NCBI GenBank assembly: GCA_030015575.1
Contig: CM057337.1
Coordinates: forward strand, 379,587,582 to 379,651,581
DNA from: Agapanthus africanus
Taxonomy: Eukaryota; Streptophyta; Magnoliopsida; Asparagales; Amaryllidaceae
Reading direction: 5' to 3'
Length of the DNA stretch: 64,000 nt
Position numbers and translations under genes: made by a program. The notes beneath the pieces were generated by a model, which saw nothing but the letters and a program-made list of their open reading frames with translations, did no database searches and was not told the DNA's origin. The stretch's first letter is position 1. Each line of letters starts with the position of its first letter. This document shows, in pieces, positions 9,973 to 20,370 of the stretch.

Positions 9973-11607
9973 CCTCCCGCACCCGCTTATGTTGATACCC
10001 ATTTTGCAAGTCGTCCTTTGTCCATCGCGGAACATATTGAACAATCTCATAGCCGATCTTTCACTCTTTTCACCACTACAAATTCTTGGGATCAACAATT
10101 CCATTCACCTTTATCTCCAAATGTTGATCCTGCTCCTGTCCAGCCATTCAATTCCTACCAGTCCTACCAGACATTTGCACCTTCCCTAGACATTGCTTCT
10201 GAACCGCCATTTAGGAGTTTTCAGTATCCAAACAACTTTGAATCTTTTACTGAGACCCCTTCACAACCCATTTCTAGTCTGGAACAGTCATTGGAAGACT
10301 TTAGGGTAGCGTCGTACCAACAGATGATGGATTTGAATGCGTCCATGGCCGCCCTCATACAACCTAGTGACCCGGTAACCAGTTTCCAACTAGCTACAAA
10401 TTTTCCAATGTATGAAGAGACGGTAGGACAGGTTGAGAATTTGAGCGGAGAGAGTAAGTTGTACACCCTTCCAAATCAGACCTACCCGTTCCAATTTCAA
10501 TCCCACAACTCCAGTTTTGAATGTCTATCTAGTATTCCCAACGATTCACCGATTGAAGATAGAATGATTAATGAGTTGTGCGACTTTGTAGTGTTTGATT
10601 TACCTGATTGTGAACGGTCCCTTCCAAGTAAAACCAATCCTAAACCTTTTGACCTTTACACCTCCATCTTGGAACCTAAATTGATTGAAATCCATGCTCT
10701 TGATGAGGTGTCTGAGAATATAGATTTTCACTTGATTGAGGATATTGACGCCGGGAATATTTTGGATGATGAACACATAGATCTGGCTGAGTTTCTCTCC
10801 CCAATTCATCATCCCGAGTCATTAACTGTTTTTCCCGAACTCCATATACGTCTTGATTTTGATGAAATTTGCATGGATAAGCTGAATTTTGAGGAGACTA
10901 TTGAGGATAGTACTGAGGATGAACCAGTTTTAATTGATGAGTCGGATTTTCCAATTCATCTTGTTCCTTTCATTGACTGTGTACACCCTCCTGAACCTTT
11001 AACCAATAACCTTCCTCAATCACCTACCTCCATCCTTTCCATCGTTCTGACCATGCAAGAAACCGTATCATTTTCATTTCTTATGTCTGGTTTACCAAGT
11101 TCGGCTTACCCATGGCTTCTTACGTATCTTGAGGGATTTGACCCCATTTCTCGACGGGTTGATAGATTAGCACAATCGCTTTTTACACATCTGTCATCAC
11201 AAATTGTGCTAATTTATTCGCTTCATTTCCACCATCAAGTTCGTATTCCACTTCTTTCTCCTATCCTCCATTCTTCTCTTCCACCGAGACCAGACGCCAC
11301 TTCTATCCCCACACGGTCTCGCTTGCTACTTATTTCTTTTCTCTACACTCCATTCTTTCACCAACCGTCGCTTTATAACGATAAAATCTTTGATTGGTTG
11401 GTGTTAACTTTTGGTCTGTGTAAGGCCTTGTATAGATTGATACTATTCTCTTTCCCCCCTGATCCTGAACTTCAATGCTTAACAGTGGAAACACTGTTTT
11501 ACTTTGGGGGGTCCTTTTTTGTATATATTTGTTGTTTTTCTTTTTGTTTTGTATATAATTTGTTTTTAGGGAGTGCCGACAATTTTGACCCTCTTGGTGT
11601 AGCCTGA
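9973..11607 (+). pseudogene. Ath-1 gag-like frame, main part (about 544 codons)
   Basis: Open from 9973 to the TGA at 11605-11607 and in frame with the upstream piece. There is no ATG until about 10318, so translation from its own start is unlikely; read-through or a recent nonsense change upstream is more natural. The first third is rich in Ser, Pro, Gln and Phe and has a segment (SSLEQSLEDFRVASYQQ) like the C-terminal part of Athila/Tat Gag. The middle is acidic (for example around 10690-10960). The last 35 residues are strongly hydrophobic (FFVYICCFSFCFVYNLF) and encoded by T-rich DNA. I see no zinc knuckle, protease or polymerase motif. An env-like identity, as in some Athila elements, is possible because of the hydrophobic end, but I do not favour it. 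Confidence 0.55.
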
Positions 11608-12908
11608 CAGTGAGGGCACTGTCAAGTTTAAGTTTGGGGGTGTGCTCGGTAAGCTTTCTTCCTTTGCATTCATTTGTATATTTTGCATTTGCATACCTTA
11701 TTAAAACCCCATAAAAATCGAAAAGTTTTCCAAAAAAATATAAAAACTTTGTCGTCAAGTTAGCTAATAGTGTAACTTAGATTTTTATTCTGAAAGTTTA
11801 GTTGATATGTTAGAAATAACTAAATTCTAGGCTTAGGAATTGAAAATCCTAAAAATAACTCTCATTCTGTTTAAACTTGGTGATTATATGTCCTTACAGT
11901 TTTTTTTGAGAAATAGGTAATCTTGAGTTCAGTTCTTGAGTTAAGTCAAGATGAAGGGAAAGTATTGAAGATTTACTGAAGGATAAGTCTGAAAAATAGT
12001 TTCTTTTCTTGAGTTCAAATTTAGAAAGTATATACCCTACAAACTGCACTTACACGCAACTTAAAACTTGGGATAGTAGAGGATACCTAGAAATACTCTT
12101 GCCTAAAAACCTAGTATGAAAGAAAAAACGGTATTTAAAGATAAACACCAAAAGAGCATTATTGGAAAATATATCTGGTCTTGAAAAAGAAAAAGAAAAA
12201 AAGAAAAAGAAAAATAGAGTAAAGTCAAGACCTCGAAACTGCTATTTACGCTTTAAGTTCACACATTCAGTAATCGGCTGTTAGTGCCTCAAGAAGCATT
12301 AATAGTCGCATGAAAGGTGTGTGAGCAAATCCGTCCATCCTTAATGAAAAGAAGTAGTATTAGGTATTAGGGCAAGGGTATTATAGCTTGAATTGAATTC
12401 TTGAGTGTAGGGGTGCAAATATACACACACGTAGGGGTATACAATCGATGTTTGGATAAGAGATAGAAATAAAGGATAAGACTTATGTTTTGTGTAAAGT
12501 TGATAAAAATCCCTGATTTAAGACCACACTGTTAGAAGGAAAACTCAGGAAAACCAACATCTTTCTAAACTTTTTTGGAACGTATAGGATCCAAGGTTAA
12601 ATAGATAGGAGGTGTGAAAAATAAGGGTTGGATATTTCTAACTTAGGATGATAGAGTTTCTAACGTAAATACTAAACTGTAGGAGTAGAATCGATGTTAA
12701 CTTATGACACTAGCTTGACAGGATTTTGTGGGTGTTATCCGCTGAAAACCCTCAGGAGACAACACTCCTCCTACTAGGGACACCTAGAGCTTTAACGGCT
12801 TGTTGCACGTGCTCAGTGCAATCGTGTTCCCTGCAAAAGTGCGGTTAGGACTTGTTTGTGAATAAATGGTTTTTCTTGGAACGAGCAAAAGTTAAGTTTG
12901 GGGGTATT
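11608..12908 (+). repeat. Ath-1 3' non-coding region with two PPT-like tracts
   Basis: No ORF of note. AAGTTTGGGGGT occurs twice: shortly after the gag-like stop (about 11630) and directly before the 3' LTR (12894-12908, the probable real polypurine tract). A long A/G-only run of about 30 bp lies near 12183-12215. The rest is AT-rich without recognisable features. Confidence 0.7.
12894..12908 (+). other. Ath-1 polypurine tract
   Basis: AAGTTTGGGGGTATT abuts the TG of the 3' LTR at 12909. Confidence 0.75.
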
Positions 12909-12938
12909 TGTTCATACCAGAATATTGCATTTAATATC
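12909..12938 (+). repeat. Ath-1 3' LTR, first 30 bp
   Basis: TGTTCATACCAGAATATTGC… matches the start of the 5' LTR at 1002 with one change in the opening bases. It is cut by CopA-1 after atatc (12934-12938) and resumes at 23268. Confidence 0.9.
12934..12938. other. target-site duplication of CopA-1 (atatc), left copy
   Basis: atatc directly precedes the CopA-1 LTR. The second copy is 23263-23267. The 5' LTR of Ath-1 has the single, uninterrupted site near 1027-1031. Confidence 0.95.
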
Positions 12939-13861
12939 TGTAGGGTTCCTAGGCACTCTTGTGAAGGTTCAAAAGGCATCAAACATGCCCGGATAAATTT
13001 TTAGACGTGCCGAACAACCCAAAGCCGGGATCTTTGCTAGATTATTAGGGTTTAATATGCAAGATGATAACTTTTATCTAAGTGTGAGGGATTACAACCT
13101 TTGTAGTCCGCTCCTTCACTTCACAAGCTCCGAGTAGAAGTCCCTTTGCCGCGATCCACGATCTCCCGGACTCATGAGAGGCTCCACGACTTGAACGATC
13201 CATTCTAGCTTGTCGTATTCCAAATCTCCGATGATCTACCTTGAAGTTGCTACGACTCAAGCTTTCTCACTCAAAAGAGAAGAACACACTAATCCCATGG
13301 GCTAGATGAGATGAGGATGAGAGAGTAGTAATTTTGCTTTCTTTTTAAATCATTTTCTCATTTTATTTCATCACTTAAAGAAAAACTAGCAAGCTTTCTT
13401 GTAGAAGGAAGAAGATGATAATGAAAAGATAATCATATATCTTTTTTTTGTGATGAATAGAATAAAACCTATATGATTGATTATTAACCATGGTCAAGGA
13501 TGAGTGGCTAGGATTTTGTAGAGAAATAACTAGAGTTAGGGTTTGGTTGAGTTAAAGAAAGTGTCATCCAAAATATCTTAAGAATGACAAAAGGAAAAAC
13601 TTCTAGAAGATACATGAAACATCTAACCCAAATCAAACCCTAATCTCAATTAATCATCCTTAAACATGTTTAACAATTAATCATATCATGTCACAATAAT
13701 ATATATCACATATATATTATATATTTGCAACAAAAGAAAATAATACAATTAACATATATCGCATATATATCAATTTATCATCCACTGAGAAAATGAAATA
13801 ATAAAGCGAGCTTATATTAGATAATGTAATACAATATATCATATATATTATTATACATTAA

Positions 13862-13890
13862 ATCATCGAATCAACACTTGAATCGATGAT
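13862..13890 (-). other. TCAACACTTGA-core hairpin 1
   Basis: Arms of 13 bases on either side of a CAC centre pair with one mismatch (ATCATCGAATCAA / TTGAATCGATGAT). The same site is in the other LTR at about 22000-22028. In CopA-2 the homologous site (59651-59671) has a different but perfectly paired stem. Confidence 0.7.
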
Positions 13891-13933
13891 CCGGCTATAT
13901 CGAATATTACCGACTAATATATCATGTACCGAT

Positions 13934-13960
13934 TCATCGAATCAACACTTGATCCGATGA
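13934..13960 (-). other. TCAACACTTGA-core hairpin 2
   Basis: TCATCGAATCAA, CAC, TTGATCCGATGA: 12-base arms with one mismatch, about 45 bases from hairpin 1. It is repeated in the second LTR near 22073-22100. Confidence 0.65.
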
Positions 13961-15125
13961 CCCGGTTCATTTCTAAATATCGCGAGAATATAATACGGTA
14001 TCCCATATCGCATTATTCTCGCTCCTGCGCATATCACATATGCGCCACTACTCCGTTTCGCCTGAGCCAAGAAACCTCTGTGTAGGACTCTAAAGAATCG
14101 TCAATACGCCGGTAGCAGGTGATGATCATATCGACCGCCCACAAGCTGCAAGCGGTCAGCTAAACGTAACAGCCACCCAGGTATTGAGCGATCAGAAGAT
14201 CAACAATCTAGCCTGTGCGTTCTCCTGTGAATCCAACCAGTAACACTCCCGTACAGTCCGGTCTGTTCGTCTGATATGTCGCATATCAAGTCTAGGGGTG
14301 GTATACGTCAGACCCCAGTAACCGATAAGTCGTGTCGATGTGTGGCTCATAACGGGTCGAGAAACTAATAGTAACACTTACCAGTAAATCTCTATATCAG
14401 CCCTGGCCAGGGACTTCCAGTTATAGCCAATCGAACACAGCACAACATCAACTCCCTATACCGGGAGAGACGAATCCCCTCCTATCGCTCATTGCCTCCA
14501 TGTGATTCGGGACTGTACCCAAAAGCCACCGTTTTGCACGCCCTCTTGGACGTGGTTAGGTGGAAATCAAAGCACAGTGGGAATCACACAAGACTCTATG
14601 ACGATCTCGGGTCTTCAGACTACCCTGTACCAGTGTCACCGGAGAACTGCCATCTGACGTGTGGTATATCACCATCTGGGAGTTCTCGGCGAGTCCGTCC
14701 AGTGTACCCAGTCTCCACTGAGCACCCGTACACCATCTCTGATGTCTAACACCGATGGATATGGGATCATCCATCGTCCATCATATGGGTCAAGATGCGT
14801 ATACGCTAGTCTACTCTGGTGTATCGATGCCCTGTCTCGATATACCCTCGACTAGGAACAGTTATAGGATGTACTCATCGACTACCGCGGCCCCACTAGT
14901 ATGATCTCATCATAGTCCCAGTAGTCGAGTACAGATCCTATGGGCTTTATCAACATGTGAGAGTAAAACAGTAAACCAATACAAGTCAACATGTTAAGAT
15001 AAAGTGAAACCAAATAGCATACTATCATGATGAGCAAGAAAGTCATCTCTATATATAACCAAGCATCCATTATAATATACATCATATGTACAACAATGGC
15101 CTCTTGGGCATATACATAACTAACA

Positions 15126-15140
15126 ATCTCCCACTTGCAC
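15126..15140 (-). other. CopA-1 polypurine tract
   Basis: On the minus strand GTGCAAGTGGGAGAT directly precedes the 3' LTR and immediately follows the pol stop codon. Confidence 0.9.
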
Positions 15141-17710
15141 TAAGGCCAGCTGCTGTAGTATCTCATACCTAGCATCCCGAATAATCTCTCAAACTGTATC
15201 TGGGGAATAGCCTTCGTGAATGGATCCGCAGTGTTGTCCTTCGTATCTACTCTCCTGAACTCGATCTCCCGGCAATCAACTATCTCCCTGATCAGGTGAT
15301 ACCGCCTTAGAATATGTCTGGACTTTTGATGGGATCTGGGTTCCTTGGCCAAAGCCACAGCTCCATTGTTATCGCAATACAGAGGTATTGGATGCTCAAT
15401 GGATGGAACCACTCCAAGTTCAGTAATGAACTTCTTGATCCAGACAGCCTCTTTGGCAGCATCGTTGGCAGCGATGTATTCAGCCTCCATCGTTGAGTCT
15501 GCAACGGTATCCTGTCTGGAACTCTTCCAACATACCGCCCCTCCATTGAGGGTAAAGACAAAACCCGAATGCGACTTAGAGTCGTCCTTATCACTTTGGA
15601 AGCTGGAATCGGTAAAGGACTCCACCTGGAGTTCTCCATTACCATACACCAAGAACATCTCTTTAGTCCTTCGTAAGTACTTGAGAATGTTCTTCACAGC
15701 TGTCCAGTGACTCTCTCCAGGATCTGCTTGATACCGACTCACTACACTTAGTGAGTATGTTACATCGGGTCTGGTACATAGCATCACATACATGATAGAG
15801 CCTACTGCCGAAGCATAGGGTATCCCTTGCATGCGAGCTCTCTCCAAATCAGTCTTGGGAGACATCTCTTTGGAGAGAGTGAGTCCAGAGATCGTGGGTT
15901 GGTTCCCACGCTTGGATTCTTCCATACTAAACCTCTTTAGTATGGTGTCAATGTACCTGGATTGGGACAATCCCAATATCCGTTTAGATCTATCTCTATA
16001 GATCATGATTCCTAATATGCAGGAGGCATCACCTAGATCTTTCATCGAGAATCTCTGTGATAAGAAGAGCTTGACTGATTGCAGCATAGGAATATCATTT
16101 CCTATCAAGAGTATGTTATCCACGTACAATACGAGGAAGACAACCTTACCCTCTGCTACCTTCTTATAGATACAAGGTTCATCTATATTTTTAATGAAGT
16201 CAAACTCTTTGACTACAACATCAAAACAGATGTTCCAACTCCGCGATGCTTGCTTTAACCCATAAATGGATTTAAGCAGCTTGCACACCTTTCCGTTGCT
16301 CCCACTATCTACGAAGCCCTCTGGCTGAGTCATGTACACGCTCTCTTCTAAATCACCGTTTAGAAAGGCGGTCTTAACATCCATTTGCCAGATTTCGTAG
16401 TCATGGTATGCAGCAATGGCAAGTAAGATCCGGATGGACTTAAGCATAGCCACTGGAGAAAAGGTTTCGTCATAATCCACACCTGGTCGTTGACGAAAAC
16501 CCTTTGCTACAAGTCTAGCTTTGAAAGTCTCAACTTTTCCATCTACACCAAATTTCCTTTTAAAAATCCACTTGCTCCCAATGGGTTTTACCCCTTCAGG
16601 AGCATTTTCCAAAATCCATACTTTATTGGTGTACATGGATTCCATCTCAGATCGCATTGCATCCAGCCATTTCACAGAGTCACCACTCGTGATGGCCTGC
16701 TCGAAACTAGTGGGGTCATCATCATCCATGATGCAATCTTCGCTTCCACCATCAATGAGAAAACCGTAGTATCTCTCAGGTGGACGAGAAACCCTACTAG
16801 ATTGGCGGAGAGGCTGGGGTTCGTCGGGTACTACTGAATCCTCTGGTTCCACTAAATCATCTGTTGTAGTTTGTTCTGCTGGAACTTCTTCCAGTTCTAC
16901 CTCAGAGCCACTAATTTCTTTTGCAAGAAATTCCTTTTCTAAAAAGATGGCATATTGAGAAACAAACACTTTTTGTTCCTCAGTGTGATAGAATATATAT
17001 CCATAAGAATCTTTTGGATATCCTACAAACTTACATATACCTGATCTTGCCTCGAGTTTGTCCGGATTTTGCTTGTTAACATAGGCCGGACAACCCCATA
17101 TCTTAACTCGTTTAAGAGATGGTCTCTTCCCATTCCATATCTCATATGGGGTGGTAGGCACCGATTTAGTTGGAACTCTATTCAATAGATATGTGGCTGT
17201 TTCCAGCGCATAACCCCAAAAGGAGATAAGTAACTCAGCAGTGCTCATCATAGAGCGCACCATATCTAATAGGGTGCGATTCCTCCGCTCCGATACACCG
17301 TTGTGCTGTGGTGTATAAGGAGGAGTAAGCTGAGAGAGAATCCCATTCTCTTTTAGATAATCCTGAAACTCATTACTTAAGTATTCACCTCCTCGATCAG
17401 ATCGAAGAATCTTAATACTTTTGCCCGTTTGATTCTCTACTTCGTGCTTATATTCTCTGAATTTCTCAAAAGCTTCAGACTTGTGTTTCATCAGGAACAC
17501 ATGTCCGAATCTAGAGAGATCGTCAGTGAATGTAATGAAGTAGGAAGAACCGTTCCTGGCATGCGTAGACATGGGACCGCATACATCACTATGTATTAGT
17601 CCTAAGAGTTCAGTAACTCTTTCTCCGTGTCCACTAAACGGAGCTTTGGTCATTTTTCCTTTGAGACATGAATGGCAAGTATCATAAGATGATAATTCGA
17701 ACGGATTCAA
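15140..17710 (-). pseudogene. CopA-1 pol: integrase, reverse transcriptase and RNase H (856 codons), mutated
   Basis: The frame holds the C-terminal half of the integrase zinc finger (CHSC near residues 12-15) and an rve integrase core with D42, D105 and E141 (the last two in SDRGGEY and GVSERRN, 35 residues apart). It continues with the copia linker, an RVT_2 reverse transcriptase and RNase H ([18 protein letters not shown]), ending at the TAG beside the polypurine tract. The reverse transcriptase box reads YVDN instead of YVDD: codon AAC at 16115-16117, where CopA-2 has GAC. Loss of the second catalytic Asp should abolish DNA synthesis (known for this enzyme class). The frame is separated from gag-protease by a one-base deletion near 17732, and the first residues of the zinc finger lie in the other frame. 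Confidence 0.95.
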
Positions 17711-18441
17711 ATAACCATCTTTATGTAATTTGCCATTCGTGTCGCATTGATATGACCAAGTCTACAATGCCACAAGTAGGATTCGTTCATATCCGAACTT
17801 TTCCTCTTGTGTGTGTTTTGTATATTCAGGACTGTATTCTGATTTAGAATGAATATGCCATTATGTAACGAGCCTGATGCAATCAACTTTTGATCTAGGA
17901 ATATGTTCATAACATTATCCTGTACTACAAAATTATATCCCTCTTTACTCAATAAAGAAACTGATATAATGTTGCACATCATGTTCGGTATATAATAGCA
18001 CTCATTTAGAATCAGTGTATTACGACTTGGCAATACAAGGTGATATTCGCCAACTGCTTTGGCTACAATACTTGCACCGTTCCCTACTTGAACGGAATGA
18101 TCACCTTTTCCCAGTTCTCTACCTTTTCGTAGCCCATGTAACTGTTTACATATGTGGGATCCTGATCCGGTATCTAATACCCAGGACGTAGGGTGAACTG
18201 AGAAACAGTTCTCAATAACTAACACACCCGAAGAAGATGCATCAACATGTTTGTTCTTTTGGGCGGCGTGAGAATCCAGATATTCTTCTATTTCCTGTTT
18301 AGTCTTATAACTCTTATAAGAAAGAACGGGTCCAACTTTCCCTAGCTCAGTACAATAATTGGGTTCAGTCAATACATCCATATTATTATCTTGATTATGG
18401 CATGAGATGGTCGCTACCTGGAGAGAGAGAGAAGAAAACAC
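17707..18441 (-). pseudogene. CopA-1 gag-protease remnant with internal gag deletion (244 codons)
   Basis: It opens with a short piece like the start of Gag (LTEPNY, compare LTGPNYKDW in CopB-1) and jumps within about 40 codons to the segment before protease (SSSGVLVIENC). The Gag body and the CCHC zinc knuckle, about 250 codons in CopB-1, are therefore missing. The protease motif DTGSGSH is at about residues 90-96, followed by the GAG_pre-integrase region. The HHCC zinc-finger start (WHCRLGHIN) is reached just before the reading frame is lost. The element could supply no capsid; its RNA would have to be packaged by a relative. Confidence 0.9.
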
Positions 18442-18807
18442 TTTAGCGTATGCTCTTGCAAGATTAGATTGGTTATTATCTTATCTAATCAGGATGTCTC
18501 CCACTGTTTTTATCAAATCTACCTTAAAATCCTAAAAGGTAAGATTAGCCGGGATTAATTACACCTTACAATTTCGTCAATCTTTCAGCCAGATTAGTGT
18601 CGGTACTTTGAGGGAGGTTCCCCGTGCTCTCGCACGGACCTAATTAATGTAAACCTCGTTTTCCCAGAGGCGTAACCTCGTTAACAATTTTCTAGACACC
18701 TACTTGATCGGCTAATTGTCCTGTGTAAAACTCTCCCAGGAGTAACACTTACTCGCAGTGGGTATCGGGATCCAACTATCTCATAGGAGGTATGCAATCT
18801 CATTGCA

Positions 18808-18826
18808 AATTTCAACACTTGAAATT
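18808..18826 (-). other. fourth leader hairpin, CopA-1
   Basis: AATTTCAA-CAC-TTGAAATT pairs perfectly over eight bases. At the same place NaC-1, NaC-2, NaC-4 and CopB-1 have AGTTTC…GAAACT, so the second pair changes from G-C to A-T on both sides. Confidence 0.75.
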
Positions 18827-18860
18827 CCCGATAATGTTTTTTACCCCTAGTGTCTTATGA

Positions 18861-19054
18861 CCTTAACTATGGTCAACAAATCATAAGCACTAGTCAAGTT
18901 CTACCCGTCATTTCTTGATTAATTTAGACCCACCCACATGACCCTTAACTATGGTCAACAAAGTCATATGACTGTCCTAATTAATCACATCTTATGTTAT
19001 ATAGGAAAACATCACTTAGCTACCGTACACTGCGCCTTAACTATGGTCAACAAA
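18861..19054 (-). other. CopA-1 leader triple-hairpin array
   Basis: The identical 20-mer ccttaactatggtcaacaaa occurs at 18861, 18943 and 19035. In sense it reads TTGAC-CATA-GTTAA: a five-pair stem (one G.U) with loop CATA, spaced 92 and 82 nt. The intervening DNA is not repeated. Confidence 0.85.
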
Positions 19055-19194
19055 CACAGCACGAATACTAAGTACTCTATTTTCCTAAAATGACGGAGGG
19101 CTACGCAGGTTTTTCAGAAAACTCTTAGCGTAATGAACTTGATATCGTCGTAGAATCGAGTGAAGTTTTGAAAAGGAGTGTTTTTGAGGCTTTT

Positions 19195-19450
19195 CTTAGT
19201 TTCGCTAAAGGGGTCACTCCCGGTGAAGGGATCGTCGGCCCTTTCCTCATCGAATAAGGTGCAGGATATATCATATATACCGCTGTGCAAAGCAAAACAC
19301 TAAAAGCAATCAAAAGACAAACCGCGTTTTGTAGCATCTGCCAGTTTTGCTAAAGGAGTCACTCCCGGTGAAGGGATCTCGGTCCTTTCCTCATCGAATA
19401 AGGTGCAGGATATATCGTATATATCACTGTGCAAAGCAAAACTGTAGCTA
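19195..19450 (-). repeat. duplicated leader module, CopA-1
   Basis: Two copies about 143 bp apart of a block of about 100 bp containing gtcactcccggtgaagggat and ending tgcaaagcaaaac. NaC leaders also have two copies of the same block; CopB-1 has none. Confidence 0.8.
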
Positions 19451-20355
19451 CCCTTTTTATAAAGTTTTGATTCTACAACATCTTTAGGTTTCTTTTCTTT
19501 TATTAATCTCATTAATAAAAATCCCATTAGCTTATGCTTCCTAAGCATCACAGAAGAAACGAAAGCAGTAATATTTATATATCAGCATATATATATAATA
19601 GGCATTCGTCTCAGGCAGTAATATGATCTCATCACAGAACATTGCAGCAGAAGAACATATATGAAATATTGGATATACTAGGACGTCCGTGTTTTCAATA
19701 CGAGCCTGTATAAAACACGGATTCCACGGTCGCGACGAATAGCCAAACCCACATCCCAAGACCCCTACGAGAGCGGCAAGTAACACTGCCAATTCTAGGG
19801 TTAGGAGACCCGGTCTCGACTCCTCGAGATGGCCTCCCACTGGACCCTAGAACCCGGTTACTTGTGCTCCCCTCCTTGGGTCTACCTAATGCGGAAAAGT
19901 AAATAATATACACTGGTGACAGCAACCGCAACCTGGAAGTGTCCCAAATAAAAGAATATTACATTACAAATGAATTTTACATGAATGAAAATAAAAACCC
20001 TCATCTCACATAAAACCCCCGGCTATTCAGAACGCGACGATCCAATATAACATATCACAGCAACACATAATATCTCATATCATCAACGTAAGTAAATATG
20101 CGCATCCCAATTGTCGTTGACATATAGCAACGAAACCGGCGATATCACATATTACACTTACGGTCACAGAAAAGAAAGTGTAAAACTACAATATTTGGAA
20201 TCCACAATCTCTTTAGACATCGTAAATGCGAAATATCACATACTTCGTATTTCATGCCTAACTTTATGAATTCCAGATAATGTATCACATTCCAGATAAA
20301 TAAACAGTATTAAACTTTTCGAACAGATAATCAAACACCCAAAATTTCCTAAACT

Positions 20356-20370
20356 GCTCAACACTTGAGC
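20356..20370 (-). other. TCAACACTTGA-core hairpin in the CopA-1 leader
   Basis: GCTCAA-CAC-TTGAGC pairs perfectly over six bases. A further example, AAATTTCAA-CAC-TTGAAAATTT with one bulged A, is at about 20584-20606. Confidence 0.55.

Larger units (their letters stand above)
12939..15125 (-). repeat. CopA-1 3' LTR (2187 bp)
   Basis: Read on the minus strand it starts TGTTAGTTATG and ends GGAACCCTACA. It carries two hairpins with the core TCAACACTTGA (13862-13890 and 13934-13960) in a very AT-rich section. No genes; ORFs at 13078-13260 and 14192-14377 simply recur in the other LTR. Confidence 0.95.

Noticed and set aside
9973-11607. Env-like protein, because of the hydrophobic C-terminus
   Set aside because: No signal peptide, cysteine pattern or cleavage motif seen; the frame is in phase with a Gag-like start. 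Kept only as an alternative.
11330-11758. 142-codon minus-strand ORF
   Set aside because: Overlaps the gag-like frame of Ath-1 in antisense and extends into AT-rich non-coding sequence; no domain seen.
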